From Pseudoneobacillus rhizosphaerae (GTDB lineage: Bacteria > Bacillota > Bacilli > Bacillales > Cytobacillaceae), in assembly GCF_917563885.1 (NCBI RefSeq), contig NZ_CAKJTG010000003.1, positions 104,393 to 168,392 of the forward strand: a stretch of 64,000 nucleotides of DNA. The letters run 5' to 3'. The notes beneath the pieces were generated by a model. The model made no database searches, was not told the DNA's origin, and saw only the letters and a list, made by a program, of their open reading frames with translations. How positions within the stretch are numbered: the stretch's first letter is position 1; every line of letters starts with the position of its first letter. This document shows positions 16,669 to 24,723 of the stretch, piece by piece. Position numbers and translations under genes: made by a program.

Positions 16669-17634
16669 ATGAAAGCACTCGTATTTAATACATTTGGAGG
16701 TCCAGAAGTACTCGAATATAGGGATGTGGAGGAACCTGTCCACAATCCAGATGAGATACTAGTTAAAATGAAAGCGATTGGTTTAAATTTTGCGGATATT
16801 TATAGAAGAAAAGGTAATTACCATCTTGTTGGTCAGCCCCCATACATTTTAGGTTATGAAGGTGCTGGGATTGTGGAACAAGTTGGGGAAAACGTGGAAG
16901 GTGTGAAAGTAGGCGACCGTATTGCCTTTGCTGATGTTCCTTATGCCAATGCAGAGCTTGTAGCGGTTCCAAAGGAGAAGGCTATTCCACTTCCAGCGAA
17001 GATATCGTTTAATGAAGCTGCCTCTGTGTTATTGCAAGGAATGACGGCACATTATTTAACAAAAGATAGCTATAAGGTGAAAAAGAATGATGTAGTACTC
17101 GTGCACGCTGCTGCTGGAGGTGTTGGGCAACTACTCGTTCAAATCGTCAAGCTCCTCGGTGGCAAGGTCATCGGTTTAACTTCGTCAATCGAAAAAGCAG
17201 CTTCTGCAAAAGCAATAGGAGCCGATACAGTTTTCATGTACAAAGATGACTGGAAACGGAAAGTACTTGAGGAAACAAACGGTAGAGGTGTAGATGTTGT
17301 CTACGAATCGGTCGGCTCCACACTCGATGAAAGCTTCGGAGCAACTCGTATTGGTGGCACGGTGGTTTTCTATGGAATGGCAGGTGGAGATCCAGCTCCT
17401 ATTGATCCACGTATGCTAATGGATACCTCCAAAACCTTGACGGGTGGAGACCTTTGGAATGTTATAACTTCTCATGAAGAGCGAGTATCTCGTTCAAACG
17501 AACTATTCGGATGGATGGAAGAAGGAAAAATTGTAGTTTCTCACCCGAATTTATATACGTTGAGTAATGGACAAGATGCTCACACATACTTAGAAAGTCG
17601 CAAGAGCACGGGAAAAATTTTGTTAATACCATAG
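16669..17634 (+). CDS. Quinone oxidoreductase-like MDR family enzyme
   Basis: A 321-residue medium-chain reductase of the NADPH:quinone oxidoreductase (QOR/CrtP-like) branch without catalytic zinc. The N-terminal GroES-like domain has NFADIYRRKGNY and YEGAGIVEQVGENVEGVKVGDR; the Rossmann domain has the cofactor loop AAAGGVGQLLVQIVKLLGGKV and the family segment GRGVDVVYESVGSTLDESFG. It likely reduces quinones or other electrophiles in the cytoplasm. Start ATG with gaggt upstream. An imperfect terminator follows. It may belong to redox defence like the bacillithiol genes nearby, but it is not in one operon with them. Confidence 0.9.
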   Translation: MKALVFNTFGGPEVLEYRDVEEPVHNPDEILVKMKAIGLNFADIYRRKGNYHLVGQPPYILGYEGAGIVEQVGENVEGVKVGDRIAFADVPYANAELVAVPKEKAIPLPAKISFNEAASVLLQGMTAHYLTKDSYKVKKNDVVLVHAAAGGVGQLLVQIVKLLGGKVIGLTSSIEKAASAKAIGADTVFMYKDDWKRKVLEETNGRGVDVVYESVGSTLDESFGATRIGGTVVFYGMAGGDPAPIDPRMLMDTSKTLTGGDLWNVITSHEERVSRSNELFGWMEEGKIVVSHPNLYTLSNGQDAHTYLESRKSTGKILLIP

Positions 17635-17709
17635 AGGAAGAGCATGGAGTAACCGTTGAAATCACAGATTATTAGTGAGCTTGATAATCTATAATAGGTA
17701 TTTGATAAA

Positions 17710-17744
17710 TAGTCACCAGGGCTAGGTGTCTATTTCTTTTTTTG
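17710..17744 (+). terminator. Likely terminator
   Basis: Stem tagtcacc/ggtgtcta with one mismatch and a long T-rich tract, about 75 bp after the oxidoreductase gene. Confidence 0.55.
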
Positions 17745-17769
17745 TCTTATTATCGACAATGGTTATAAT
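17742..17769 (+). promoter_or_regulatory. SigmaA-type promoter of the DUF985 gene
   Basis: TTGTCT (17742-17747) and a perfect TATAAT (17764-17769) are 16 bases apart, about 60 bp before the TTG start of the next gene. Confidence 0.55.
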
Positions 17770-17829
17770 AGTGGTTAATAAATTATGCGACATAATGTTT
17801 GAATTCCATCACTGTAAAGGAGAATTAAT

Positions 17830-18336
17830 TTGAGAGATGCTAGTTATTGGATAAACAGTCTTGGTCTAAGTGCACATCCTGAAGGGGGATTTTATAAAAG
17901 TTCCTTCCAATCTGATGTAATCATTTCAGATAATGGAAGGATGGAGCATGGAAATAACCGGAAACTTTTTACAAGCATTTATTTTCTATTAAGGTCCCAT
18001 GATATATCTCATTTTCATAGACTTAAATCTGATGAATTATGGTATTACCATGCTGGCAGTCCGTTAACCATTCATGTAATAGATGAACGTGGGGAATATA
18101 AAGAAATGAAATTAGGATTAAATCTAGATAAGGGAGAACTACCTCAAGTTTTGGTTCCAAAAAATTCAATCTTTGGCTCGTCCGTGATGGAAGAGGAAGG
18201 CTTCTCCTTAGTTGGCTGTATGGTTTCACCAGGATTTGATTTTGAAGACTTTGAGTTATTTTACCAGGATGATTTGTTGAAGGAATACCCTGAACACGAA
18301 CAAATCATAAGGAAGATGGCATACAAATCTAAATGA
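17830..18336 (+). CDS. DUF985-family cupin
   Basis: A 168-residue protein of the cupin_5 (DUF985) family. Characteristic segments are LGLSAHPEGGFYKSSFQS near the start, SIYFLLRSHDISHFHRLKSDELWYYHAGSPL in the barrel and CMVSPGFDFEDFELF at the end. The histidines of the HFHRLKSDE segment could bind a metal or sugar-nucleotide-like ligand, as in related cupins; the reaction is not known. The start is TTG with aaaggag upstream. It has its own promoter and is monocistronic. Confidence 0.85.
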   Translation: MRDASYWINSLGLSAHPEGGFYKSSFQSDVIISDNGRMEHGNNRKLFTSIYFLLRSHDISHFHRLKSDELWYYHAGSPLTIHVIDERGEYKEMKLGLNLDKGELPQVLVPKNSIFGSSVMEEEGFSLVGCMVSPGFDFEDFELFYQDDLLKEYPEHEQIIRKMAYKSK

Positions 18337-18534
18337 AACTAGGTAAGCTTTTGTCCTTCGTTAACTAAGATTCTTGTCAGTTGAAGTTTCAATCCTTGGC
18401 AAATCAACTGATTTGTTCCATATTTTGTGATAAATTTTAAAAATAGCAACCTTACTGAGCATTATGTTAGTCTTAAATTCTGTCCCCATGTTAAAGTATT
18501 AATAAATCCAGTAGGTTAAAAAAGGGGCTATATC

Positions 18535-18864
18535 ATGTCAATTAAACAACTACATTCAATTGAAGATTTAAATCAATTTGTTCAACAATCAGGAAAACAA
18601 TTACTTTTCAAACATAGCACTACTTGTCCAATCAGTGCAAAGGCTCATGAAGAATTTCAAGCATTTCTGAATGGTTCAGACACTTCTGCGGCGATCGTCC
18701 ATGTCATTGAAGACCGTTCCGTTTCTCTTCATATTGCTGATAAATTTGGAATCAAGCATGAATCTCCTCAAATTTTTATGCTAGAAGATGGGGAAGTAAA
18801 GTGGAATACTTCCCATTGGAAAATCACTCAGAATTCAATCAAGGAGGCCCTAACTAATGAGTAA
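18535..18864 (+). CDS. brxC: Bacillithiol redox protein YtxJ/BrxC
   Basis: A 109-residue thioredoxin-fold protein matching YtxJ. It carries a single active-site cysteine in HSTTCPIS (Cys31), the family's TCPIS motif, instead of a CxxC. YtxJ, renamed BrxC, acts as a bacilliredoxin that removes bacillithiol from oxidised proteins in the cytoplasm. It implies that this organism makes bacillithiol. The gene overlaps the next one by 8 bp; the partner is a CxxC glutaredoxin-like protein, so the two probably act together on thiol redox state. Ribosome site aagggg. Confidence 0.92.
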   Translation: MSIKQLHSIEDLNQFVQQSGKQLLFKHSTTCPISAKAHEEFQAFLNGSDTSAAIVHVIEDRSVSLHIADKFGIKHESPQIFMLEDGEVKWNTSHWKITQNSIKEALTNE

Positions 18865-19096
18865 TAAAGTAATTGTCTATTCGGCGCAGGGCTGCAAGGA
18901 ATGCACGATGGTTAAAGAAATGCTTACTAGCGAAGGAGTCGCTTTCGAGGTAAGAGACTTGATGGCTAACCCTGTGCATCAAGAAGAAGTGGAAAAGTTC
19001 GGTTTTATGGGTATTCCTGTAACAGCTGTTGGAGACAAAGCGGTAAAAGGGTTTAATCCTGCTGAATTGAATAAGCTTTTAGAGGCTGTAAGATAA
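18857..19096 (+). CDS. Glutaredoxin/NrdH-like thiol protein
   Basis: A 79-residue thioredoxin-fold protein with the redox pair C13-KE-C16 and the segment GFMGIPVTAVGDKAVKGFNPAEL, which holds the cis-proline loop. This is typical of glutaredoxin and NrdH-type proteins that pass electrons to enzymes such as ribonucleotide reductase. The start overlaps the end of brxC. It is the last gene before a strong terminator. A decayed copy of its 3' end and terminator lies at 16524-16620. It could supply electrons to the reductase encoded 2 kb downstream, but this is only inference. Confidence 0.88.
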   Translation: MSNKVIVYSAQGCKECTMVKEMLTSEGVAFEVRDLMANPVHQEEVEKFGFMGIPVTAVGDKAVKGFNPAELNKLLEAVR

Positions 19097-19103
19097 GAAG
19101 TAG

Positions 19104-19132
19104 AGCCGTGATCAATAGATCACGGCTTTTTT
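19104..19132 (+). terminator. brxC operon terminator
   Basis: Perfect ten-base stem agccgtgatc/gatcacggct with a four-base loop and T-run. Confidence 0.92.
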
Positions 19133-19155
19133 AGTATCTCTCTCTTGAATTCAGA

Positions 19156-19752
19156 TCAGGATTTTTCTACCTTTTTATAAAGGAGCTTAGTGAAGAAAAG
19201 TACGGCAAGGATGGAACCTACGAGTAATGAAAACATATCCCACTGAGCGTCCCATCTATCTCCCTGCATACCCAAAAAGTCTTTTGTTGTCTTCCCACCT
19301 TTTGATATGGTTGTACTTGCCCACTCTATGATTTCGTAGAAAGCTCCGATAGATAGTGTTATACATAATGCTATAAAAGTTGTCGTTTTGCTTTTCAATA
19401 AAGTCGTTTTCTTTAGTAATACCTCGATTATGACAATAACCATTAGACCCTTAAGGAAATGCCCAAACCGATCATAGTTGTTTCTTTGCAAATCAAAATA
19501 ATCTTTAATCCAGTTAAATAAGGGAACTTTCGAATATGAATAATGGCCTCCTATAAATGTTAATATGACAAGAATGGTAATAATGACATAGGAAAGTGTA
19601 GTAAGGCGAAACTTATTGTAGATTGATATCAAGAAAATTAATACGATAATGGAAGGTGAAACCTCCATCAACCAAACTAAATAACCTTCAACTGGTTTAA
19701 TCAGGGACCAAATGAATACAAACATAACAATAAAAAACAAGAAAAAATGCAT
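19156..19752 (-). CDS. DUF2238 family membrane protein (YjdF-like)
   Basis: A 198-residue protein with six predicted membrane helices, matching the DUF2238/YjdF family of unknown function. Conserved family segments are the loop YDRFGHFLKGL, SIGAFYEIIEWA in a helix, and LGMQGDRWDAQWDM near the end, where charged residues sit between helices. The ATG at 19752 is preferred because aggga lies seven bases upstream; the frame extends to a GTG at 19776 with no ribosome site. It is convergent with the brxC operon. Confidence 0.85.
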   Translation of the reverse strand: MHFFLFFIVMFVFIWSLIKPVEGYLVWLMEVSPSIIVLIFLISIYNKFRLTTLSYVIITILVILTFIGGHYSYSKVPLFNWIKDYFDLQRNNYDRFGHFLKGLMVIVIIEVLLKKTTLLKSKTTTFIALCITLSIGAFYEIIEWASTTISKGGKTTKDFLGMQGDRWDAQWDMFSLLVGSILAVLFFTKLLYKKVEKS

Positions 19753-19984
19753 CGAACTTCCCTTTTTATGTGACACTTTATTATCACTCCAACAGTAAAC
19801 AAGATATGTTTAGTATTTGCAAAATAACTGTATAAATCCAATAAAAACATAAAAAAAGGATGATGCCAGGCAGAAAGCAACAAAAAAAGGTTGTCATAGA
19901 AAGATGAATATAATACACTGTAAAAAGCACTATTAAATTACTATATTTAGTATTGCTTCATTACACCTCAACTACATATTGTAT

Positions 19985-20256
19985 TTAACCGATAAAGCGG
20001 TGTCTATTAAGACATAATAGGGAATCTGGTGAAAATCCAGAACTGTCCCCGCAACTGTAAATGCTGACGAAATAAGAACATATCCACTGTCTAGAAATAA
20101 GACGGGAAGGACTTAGAGTAGGGTGAAGCATGAGTCAGGAGACCTGCCGTTTTTATAGCGTGTTATCTTCTTCGGGAGTTGGGAAGGTAAAACGAGGGTA
20201 TGTTCTCTTTACTTATAGTTTTTTTTCTATTTGTCTACATATCTTACGTTTTACAT
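19985..20256 (+). promoter_or_regulatory. Adenosylcobalamin riboswitch
   Basis: The core ggaatctggtgaaaatccag and ctgtccccgcaactgtaa, and the B12 box gcatgagtcaggagacctgcc-type segment at 20128-20148, are diagnostic of the cobalamin riboswitch. Behind the aptamer, gagggtatg (20194-20202) can pair with catactctt (20261-20269), the left arm of the terminator below, giving a clear antiterminator/terminator choice. Ligand binding should favour termination, so high B12 would turn off the thioesterase and ribonucleotide reductase genes. No cobalamin transport or synthesis genes follow. Confidence 0.93.
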
Positions 20257-20287
20257 AACCCATACTCTTTTGAGTATGGGTTTTTTA
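20257..20287 (+). terminator. Riboswitch-controlled terminator
   Basis: Perfect 11-base stem aacccatactc/gagtatgggtt with T6. Its left arm overlaps the proposed antiterminator partner at 20261-20269. It ends 24 bp before the thioesterase start. Confidence 0.9.
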
Positions 20288-20311
20288 TTTTTGAAAAAAG
20301 GGGTGTTTCTT

Positions 20312-20800
20312 ATGAGTCAATCTATTTCATCTAATGTGTCAAGGACGATTCAAACAAAGCTAGTTTTACCACCTGATACGAATCATATCGGAACTATTTT
20401 TGGTGGAACTGTTTTATCTAATATTGATGAGATAGCTGCCATTTCAGCCATGAAGCATAGCAAACGTGTCGTTGTCACGGCATCCATTGACAGAGTGAAC
20501 TTTGTTTCCTCAGCTAAGGTGGGTGATATTTTATACCTTGAAGCATCTGTTTTCTCAACAGGAAGAACGTCCATGGAAGTGTACGTGAAAGTAGAATGTG
20601 AGAATTTACTTAAGGGAAATCGGACGATTACGACTACCTCGATATTAACGATGGTGGCGATAGATGAACATGGTCTCCCCGTTGCTGTCCCTAGTGTGAT
20701 ACCTGAAACAGAGGAAGAAATAGATTTACATAAGCATGCACAAGAAAGAAGAAAACAACGTACACAGGGACAAGCTTTTGGAGAGGGGAAAAAGCAATGA
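20312..20800 (+). CDS. Hotdog-fold acyl-CoA thioesterase
   Basis: A 162-residue thioesterase of the YciA/YkhA type that hydrolyses acyl-CoA to free acid and CoA. Family segments are TIFGGTVLSNIDEIAAISAMKHSKR in the helix of the hotdog fold, RVNFVSSAKVGDILYLEASV and the late TTSILTMVAIDE. The ATG at 20312, with aagggg upstream, lies after the riboswitch terminator; an open frame reaching back to 20231 crosses that terminator and is not used. Its ATGA overlaps the reductase alpha gene by 4 bp, so a lipid-type enzyme is tied into a nucleotide-reduction operon, which is odd. Confidence 0.88.
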   Translation: MSQSISSNVSRTIQTKLVLPPDTNHIGTIFGGTVLSNIDEIAAISAMKHSKRVVVTASIDRVNFVSSAKVGDILYLEASVFSTGRTSMEVYVKVECENLLKGNRTITTTSILTMVAIDEHGLPVAVPSVIPETEEEIDLHKHAQERRKQRTQGQAFGEGKKQ

Positions 20801-23082
20801 TTGCAACAACAACCACGTTAAACTATCAGCCGATATTAGAGGCGTTACAAGCTACTTCTCAAAAATATGGAGTAGATATTACTCCTTTATTGGAAAACAT
20901 CTCGGACTTAGAAGAGTCCGCTATACATGAAAAAGCCTTTTACTATGCCTTACATAACATCTCGATGGCGGAGCCTAACTGGACATTTGTCGCTGCTAAA
21001 CTTCTTTTACTCGAGCTATATGATAAGGCTGCAAAAGTAAGAGGGTATGATGTTAAACGAAAATACGGAGATTTCTACAAGCTTATTCAGACATTAACAG
21101 AAGAAGGAATCTATTCTACGGAATTACTCCAATCCTATTCTAAGGATGAAATGATGGAGTTTGGTAGAATCATACAACCCGAACGTGATGAGCTGTTTAC
21201 GTATGTAGGATTATTTTTACTTACTGATCGTTACCTTGCGAAGGATTACGAAGGGAATACGTATGAATTGCCTCAAGAGAGGTTCATGATTATTTCTATG
21301 TTTTTAATGAAAAATGAAGTTAAAGAAAAACGAAGGGAACTTGTAAAAGAAGCCTATTGGGCGCTTAGCAATTTGTATATGACGGTTGCTACACCGACTT
21401 TAGCGAATGCTGGGAAAAGCCACGGACAGCTTTCATCTTGTTTTATTGATACCGTTGAGGATTCATTAGATGGAATCTATTTGAACAACTGGGATGTGGC
21501 TAGATTGAGCAAGGGCGGTGGAGGAATTGGAATTTACTACGGTAAGGTTCGAGCTCTAGGGTCAGATATCAAAAAATATAAAGGCAATTCATCTGGTGTG
21601 GTGCCCTGGATCCGTTTATTAAACGATACAGCTGTGAGTGTGGATCAGCTTGGACAAAGGCAAGGTGCCATTGCGATTTATTTAGATGTGTTTCACAAAG
21701 ATATTATGAACGGGTTTTTAGATTTAAAAACAAATAATGGAGACGAGCGTAGGAAGGCCCATGATATTTTTACAGGCGTCACTATTCCTGATCTATTTAT
21801 GAAAAAGCTTCAAGAGCTTGATGAAGCTGGGCGGAGTATCGGAGAATGGCACACATTCTGTCCGCATCAGATTAAGCAGGTGATGAAGTGGAAGGATGAG
21901 AATGGAACAGCTTTAGGACTGGAAGACTTTTATGATGAGGTTGACCAAGCCTTTTTCACGGAGAAATATATTGAAGCGGTTAATCATCCACTCCTGCCAC
22001 GGAAAACGTACCGAGCAATGGATATTATGGCTCGAATAATGGTTTCACAGCTAGAAACCGGAACTCCGTATATTTTTTATCGTGATGAAGTAAATCGGCA
22101 AAATCCAAATAAGCATCTACTTGGCAAAGGGAGAACAGCCATATTTTGCAGCAATTTATGTACGGAAATTACACAGAACATGTCTGCGACCACCGTTGTT
22201 AAAGAGTATGAGGATGAAGAAGGAAATATCGTGATTATACGTAAACCAGGTCATTTTGTTGTTTGTAATCTATCTTCTATTCATCTACCAAATGCCGTTC
22301 AAGCAAATGTGTTGGAGAGGCTCATCCGAATTCAGATGAGAATGCTAGATAATGTCATAGATTTAAACACCATTTCAGTTGGACAAGCCGGGAAAACGAA
22401 TCAAACCTTCCGTGCAGTTGGTTTAGGTACTTTTGGCTGGCATCACTTATTAGCTGTCAAACACATCTTTTGGGAATCAAATGAAGCTGTCCAATATGCA
22501 GACGAACTCTATGAAGATATTGCCTATTACACGATTCGCACTTCAATGGAGCTGGCTAAGGAGAAAGAGCCTTATCAAATGTTTGCTGGCTCGGAGTGGC
22601 ATACGGGTTTATATTTTGATCGAAAGGAATATACATCTAATCGCTGGAAAGAACTTCGTTCAGATATAGCACAATATGGTGTGAGAAATGGATGGATGAT
22701 GGCTATCGCACCAAACTCTTCAACGGCAAAGATTGGTGGATCTACGGATGGAATTGATCCCATCTATGCGGTTGAATATGCGGAGGAAAAAAAGAATTTT
22801 AAATTTAAAGTCACAGCTCCTGACTTAGATCACCACACGTATAACTATTACCGTCGTGCAAGGCATGCCATTGATCAGGTGTGGAGCATTAGACAAAATG
22901 CTGCCCGCCAACGTCATATTGATCAATCCATTAGCTTAAACTTGTATGTTCGCCATGATATTAAAGCAAGAGAGCTTTTGCAGCTTCACTTAGAGGCATG
23001 GAAGCAACGCTTAAAAACGACGTATTATGTCAGAAGTACATCGCAGACGGAAATCGCTGAGTGTGAAGCGTGTCATAGCTAA
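20797..23082 (+). CDS. Class I ribonucleotide reductase, alpha subunit
   Basis: Catalytic subunit that makes deoxyribonucleotides, 761 residues. Visible active-site residues are Cys215 (SSCFIDTV), the Asn453-x-Cys455-x-Glu457 set (NLCTEI) with the thiyl-radical cysteine, and the C-terminal redox pair C756-EA-C759 that is re-reduced by thioredoxin or glutaredoxin. The nucleotide loop KGGGGIGIYYGKVR and the APNSSTAKI segment also fit. The N-terminus runs straight into the helical domain; a recognisable ATP-cone is missing, so overall activity control by dATP through that domain is unlikely. It overlaps the thioesterase by 4 bp. I give no symbol because nrdA and nrdE subclasses are not separated here. 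Confidence 0.94.
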   Translation: MIATTTTLNYQPILEALQATSQKYGVDITPLLENISDLEESAIHEKAFYYALHNISMAEPNWTFVAAKLLLLELYDKAAKVRGYDVKRKYGDFYKLIQTLTEEGIYSTELLQSYSKDEMMEFGRIIQPERDELFTYVGLFLLTDRYLAKDYEGNTYELPQERFMIISMFLMKNEVKEKRRELVKEAYWALSNLYMTVATPTLANAGKSHGQLSSCFIDTVEDSLDGIYLNNWDVARLSKGGGGIGIYYGKVRALGSDIKKYKGNSSGVVPWIRLLNDTAVSVDQLGQRQGAIAIYLDVFHKDIMNGFLDLKTNNGDERRKAHDIFTGVTIPDLFMKKLQELDEAGRSIGEWHTFCPHQIKQVMKWKDENGTALGLEDFYDEVDQAFFTEKYIEAVNHPLLPRKTYRAMDIMARIMVSQLETGTPYIFYRDEVNRQNPNKHLLGKGRTAIFCSNLCTEITQNMSATTVVKEYEDEEGNIVIIRKPGHFVVCNLSSIHLPNAVQANVLERLIRIQMRMLDNVIDLNTISVGQAGKTNQTFRAVGLGTFGWHHLLAVKHIFWESNEAVQYADELYEDIAYYTIRTSMELAKEKEPYQMFAGSEWHTGLYFDRKEYTSNRWKELRSDIAQYGVRNGWMMAIAPNSSTAKIGGSTDGIDPIYAVEYAEEKKNFKFKVTAPDLDHHTYNYYRRARHAIDQVWSIRQNAARQRHIDQSISLNLYVRHDIKARELLQLHLEAWKQRLKTTYYVRSTSQTEIAECEACHS

Positions 23083-23103
23083 AAGAGAGGGGAGTTTGTT
23101 GTT

Positions 23104-24150
23104 ATGCCAATAAATGAAGCTTTAACGAAAATGAAATTATTAAATCCTGAATTCCCTAACAAATCAACGGGTATCATAAATGGCGAATCCTCTGGTCTAT
23201 TAAACTGGAATGATATTGCCTATCCGCAAATGTACGATTTATATCAAACCTTACTATCAAACTTTTGGAAAGCACAAGAAATCAACATGCAGGATGATAT
23301 TAAACAATGGGATCAGCTAAGTGAAAAAGAGCAAGATGTGTTTTTGCGAATTAATACCCAGCTTGCTTCACTTGATAGTTTGCAAACGCCAACGATGTAC
23401 CAGGTGATGGATTATGTAACAGATCCGAGCTTCAAAGCGATCTTTGCTGTCATTTCACAGCAAGAGGCCGTACATAATGAATCTTATTCATATATTTTAA
23501 GTTCATTAGTTCCTCTTCCTATCCAAAATGAACGGTTTAATCAAGCGAAGGATGACCCAATCGTGAGAAAGCGAAATCAGCTAATTTTAGATGCGTACGA
23601 AGATTTTAGACAAGAACCAACTCCTGTAACACTTTTTAAGTTAGCGGTCAATTCTATTAATTTAGAAGGTATTTATTTCTATGCAGGATTTGCGTTTTTC
23701 TATCACTTAGCTCGGCAGCAGAAGATGTTGAAAACTAGTACAATGATTAGCTACATTCAACGCGATGAAATGCAGCATGCTTATTTTATTTCACAGTTTA
23801 TTCGGATTTTATTATCAGAGCATCCTGAATTAAATGCTCCACAATATATAGATTATGTGTATCAAACAATAGATAAAGCTGTTTCCCTTGAAAAAGAGTG
23901 GGCGCAGTATATTTTGGGAGATATCAAAGGGATTGATTTAAACGAGTTTAATGATTATGTGGAATATCTGGCAAACAAACGGTTACGTCAGCTTGGCTTA
24001 GCTAATCAATACGAAGAAAGAAAAAATCCAATGCCATGGATCCATGTATTCAGTGATGAAATGATCAATGAAACGAAATCTGATTTCTTTGAGCAGAAAT
24101 CTAGGACCTATACAAAGGTGACACAGTCAAATGGCTTTGATGAACTGTAA
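23104..24150 (+). CDS. Class I ribonucleotide reductase, beta subunit
   Basis: Radical-generating subunit of 348 residues. The dimetal ligands can be placed at Asp91 (ASLDSLQ), Glu121 and His124 (QEAVHNESY), Glu188 (NLEGIYFY), Glu222 and His225 (RDEMQHAYF), and the radical tyrosine at Tyr128, four residues after His124 as in E. coli NrdB. All key residues are thus present. Ribosome site gagaggggag. The gene lies 21 bp after alpha and overlaps the flavodoxin-like gene by 20 bp. A neighbouring flavodoxin suggests a manganese-tyrosyl cofactor of the Ib type, though this is inference. Confidence 0.94.
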   Translation: MPINEALTKMKLLNPEFPNKSTGIINGESSGLLNWNDIAYPQMYDLYQTLLSNFWKAQEINMQDDIKQWDQLSEKEQDVFLRINTQLASLDSLQTPTMYQVMDYVTDPSFKAIFAVISQQEAVHNESYSYILSSLVPLPIQNERFNQAKDDPIVRKRNQLILDAYEDFRQEPTPVTLFKLAVNSINLEGIYFYAGFAFFYHLARQQKMLKTSTMISYIQRDEMQHAYFISQFIRILLSEHPELNAPQYIDYVYQTIDKAVSLEKEWAQYILGDIKGIDLNEFNDYVEYLANKRLRQLGLANQYEERKNPMPWIHVFSDEMINETKSDFFEQKSRTYTKVTQSNGFDEL

Positions 24151-24592
24151 GTTAGCTATAGTGTATTCCTCGGTAACAGGTAATACGGAGGAAGTGGCAA
24201 GTATTCTTTATACTGCTTCTAAACAGAATTTTACTGATGTTAGTCTGTACCCTGTTCACAATTTTCCTATGAAAAAGCTTGAGGAATTTGATGCGATTAT
24301 GGTTGGCACCTACACATGGGGGAATGGTGAAATTCCGAGAGAAATGGTAGCTGTTTACAAAGCTTTTGAACATGCTAATAAAAAAAATATAGTAACAGGT
24401 GTATTCGGAACTGGTGATAGCTTTTATCCTCATTTTTGTGGAGCGGTAGATGCGTTCAAAAACATGCTGTTTGTAAATACAACCTTAGCAGCAACCTTAA
24501 AGATAGAACTTACGCCACAAGATGGTGATCTAAAGAGGTGCTTTCAATTTGTTGAATCTATAGCGAGGCGAGTAAGTCCGTTAATGGTGTGA
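24131..24592 (+). CDS. Flavodoxin-like protein, possible reductase activator
   Basis: A 153-residue flavodoxin fold. The FMN phosphate loop is SSVTGNTEEVA, and the isoalloxazine loops are GTYTWGNGEIP and GTGDSFYPHFCGA. It overlaps the beta gene by 20 bp. In class Ib systems the flavodoxin NrdI activates the manganese cofactor of the beta subunit, and this gene sits where nrdI would. Its loops look closer to a general short-chain flavodoxin, so it may be either. ATGs at 24131 and 24140 are both possible; neither has a strong ribosome site, consistent with coupling. Confidence 0.82.
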   Translation: MALMNCKLAIVYSSVTGNTEEVASILYTASKQNFTDVSLYPVHNFPMKKLEEFDAIMVGTYTWGNGEIPREMVAVYKAFEHANKKNIVTGVFGTGDSFYPHFCGAVDAFKNMLFVNTTLAATLKIELTPQDGDLKRCFQFVESIARRVSPLMV

Positions 24593-24601
24593 AACAGTGT
24601 T

Positions 24602-24630
24602 TGTCTGAATACGAGCCTCATTCGGACAGG
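24602..24630. repeat. Partial ATTCGGACA repeat
   Basis: Contains gtctgaat then, after ten bases, cattcggacag: the end of one 43-bp unit and the start of another, with the 9- to 10-bp spacer seen at the other loci. Confidence 0.6.
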
Positions 24631-24634
24631 TTCG

Positions 24635-24674
24635 TTAAAAAAAGCATATCAATCACAATGTGATTTGATATGCT
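24635..24674 (-). terminator. natAB terminator
   Basis: Stem agcatatcaatca/tgatttgatatgct. On the minus strand a T7 run follows, about 50 bp beyond the natB stop. Confidence 0.82.
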
Positions 24675-24723
24675 AATTCATCTATATTTAGATCCTTTCC
24701 ACTAAAAGAGCAAACTACTTACC

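Noticed and set aside
20231-20311. N-terminal extension of the thioesterase
   Set aside because: The open frame passes through the riboswitch terminator; the ATG at 20312 has a proper ribosome site and matches family length.
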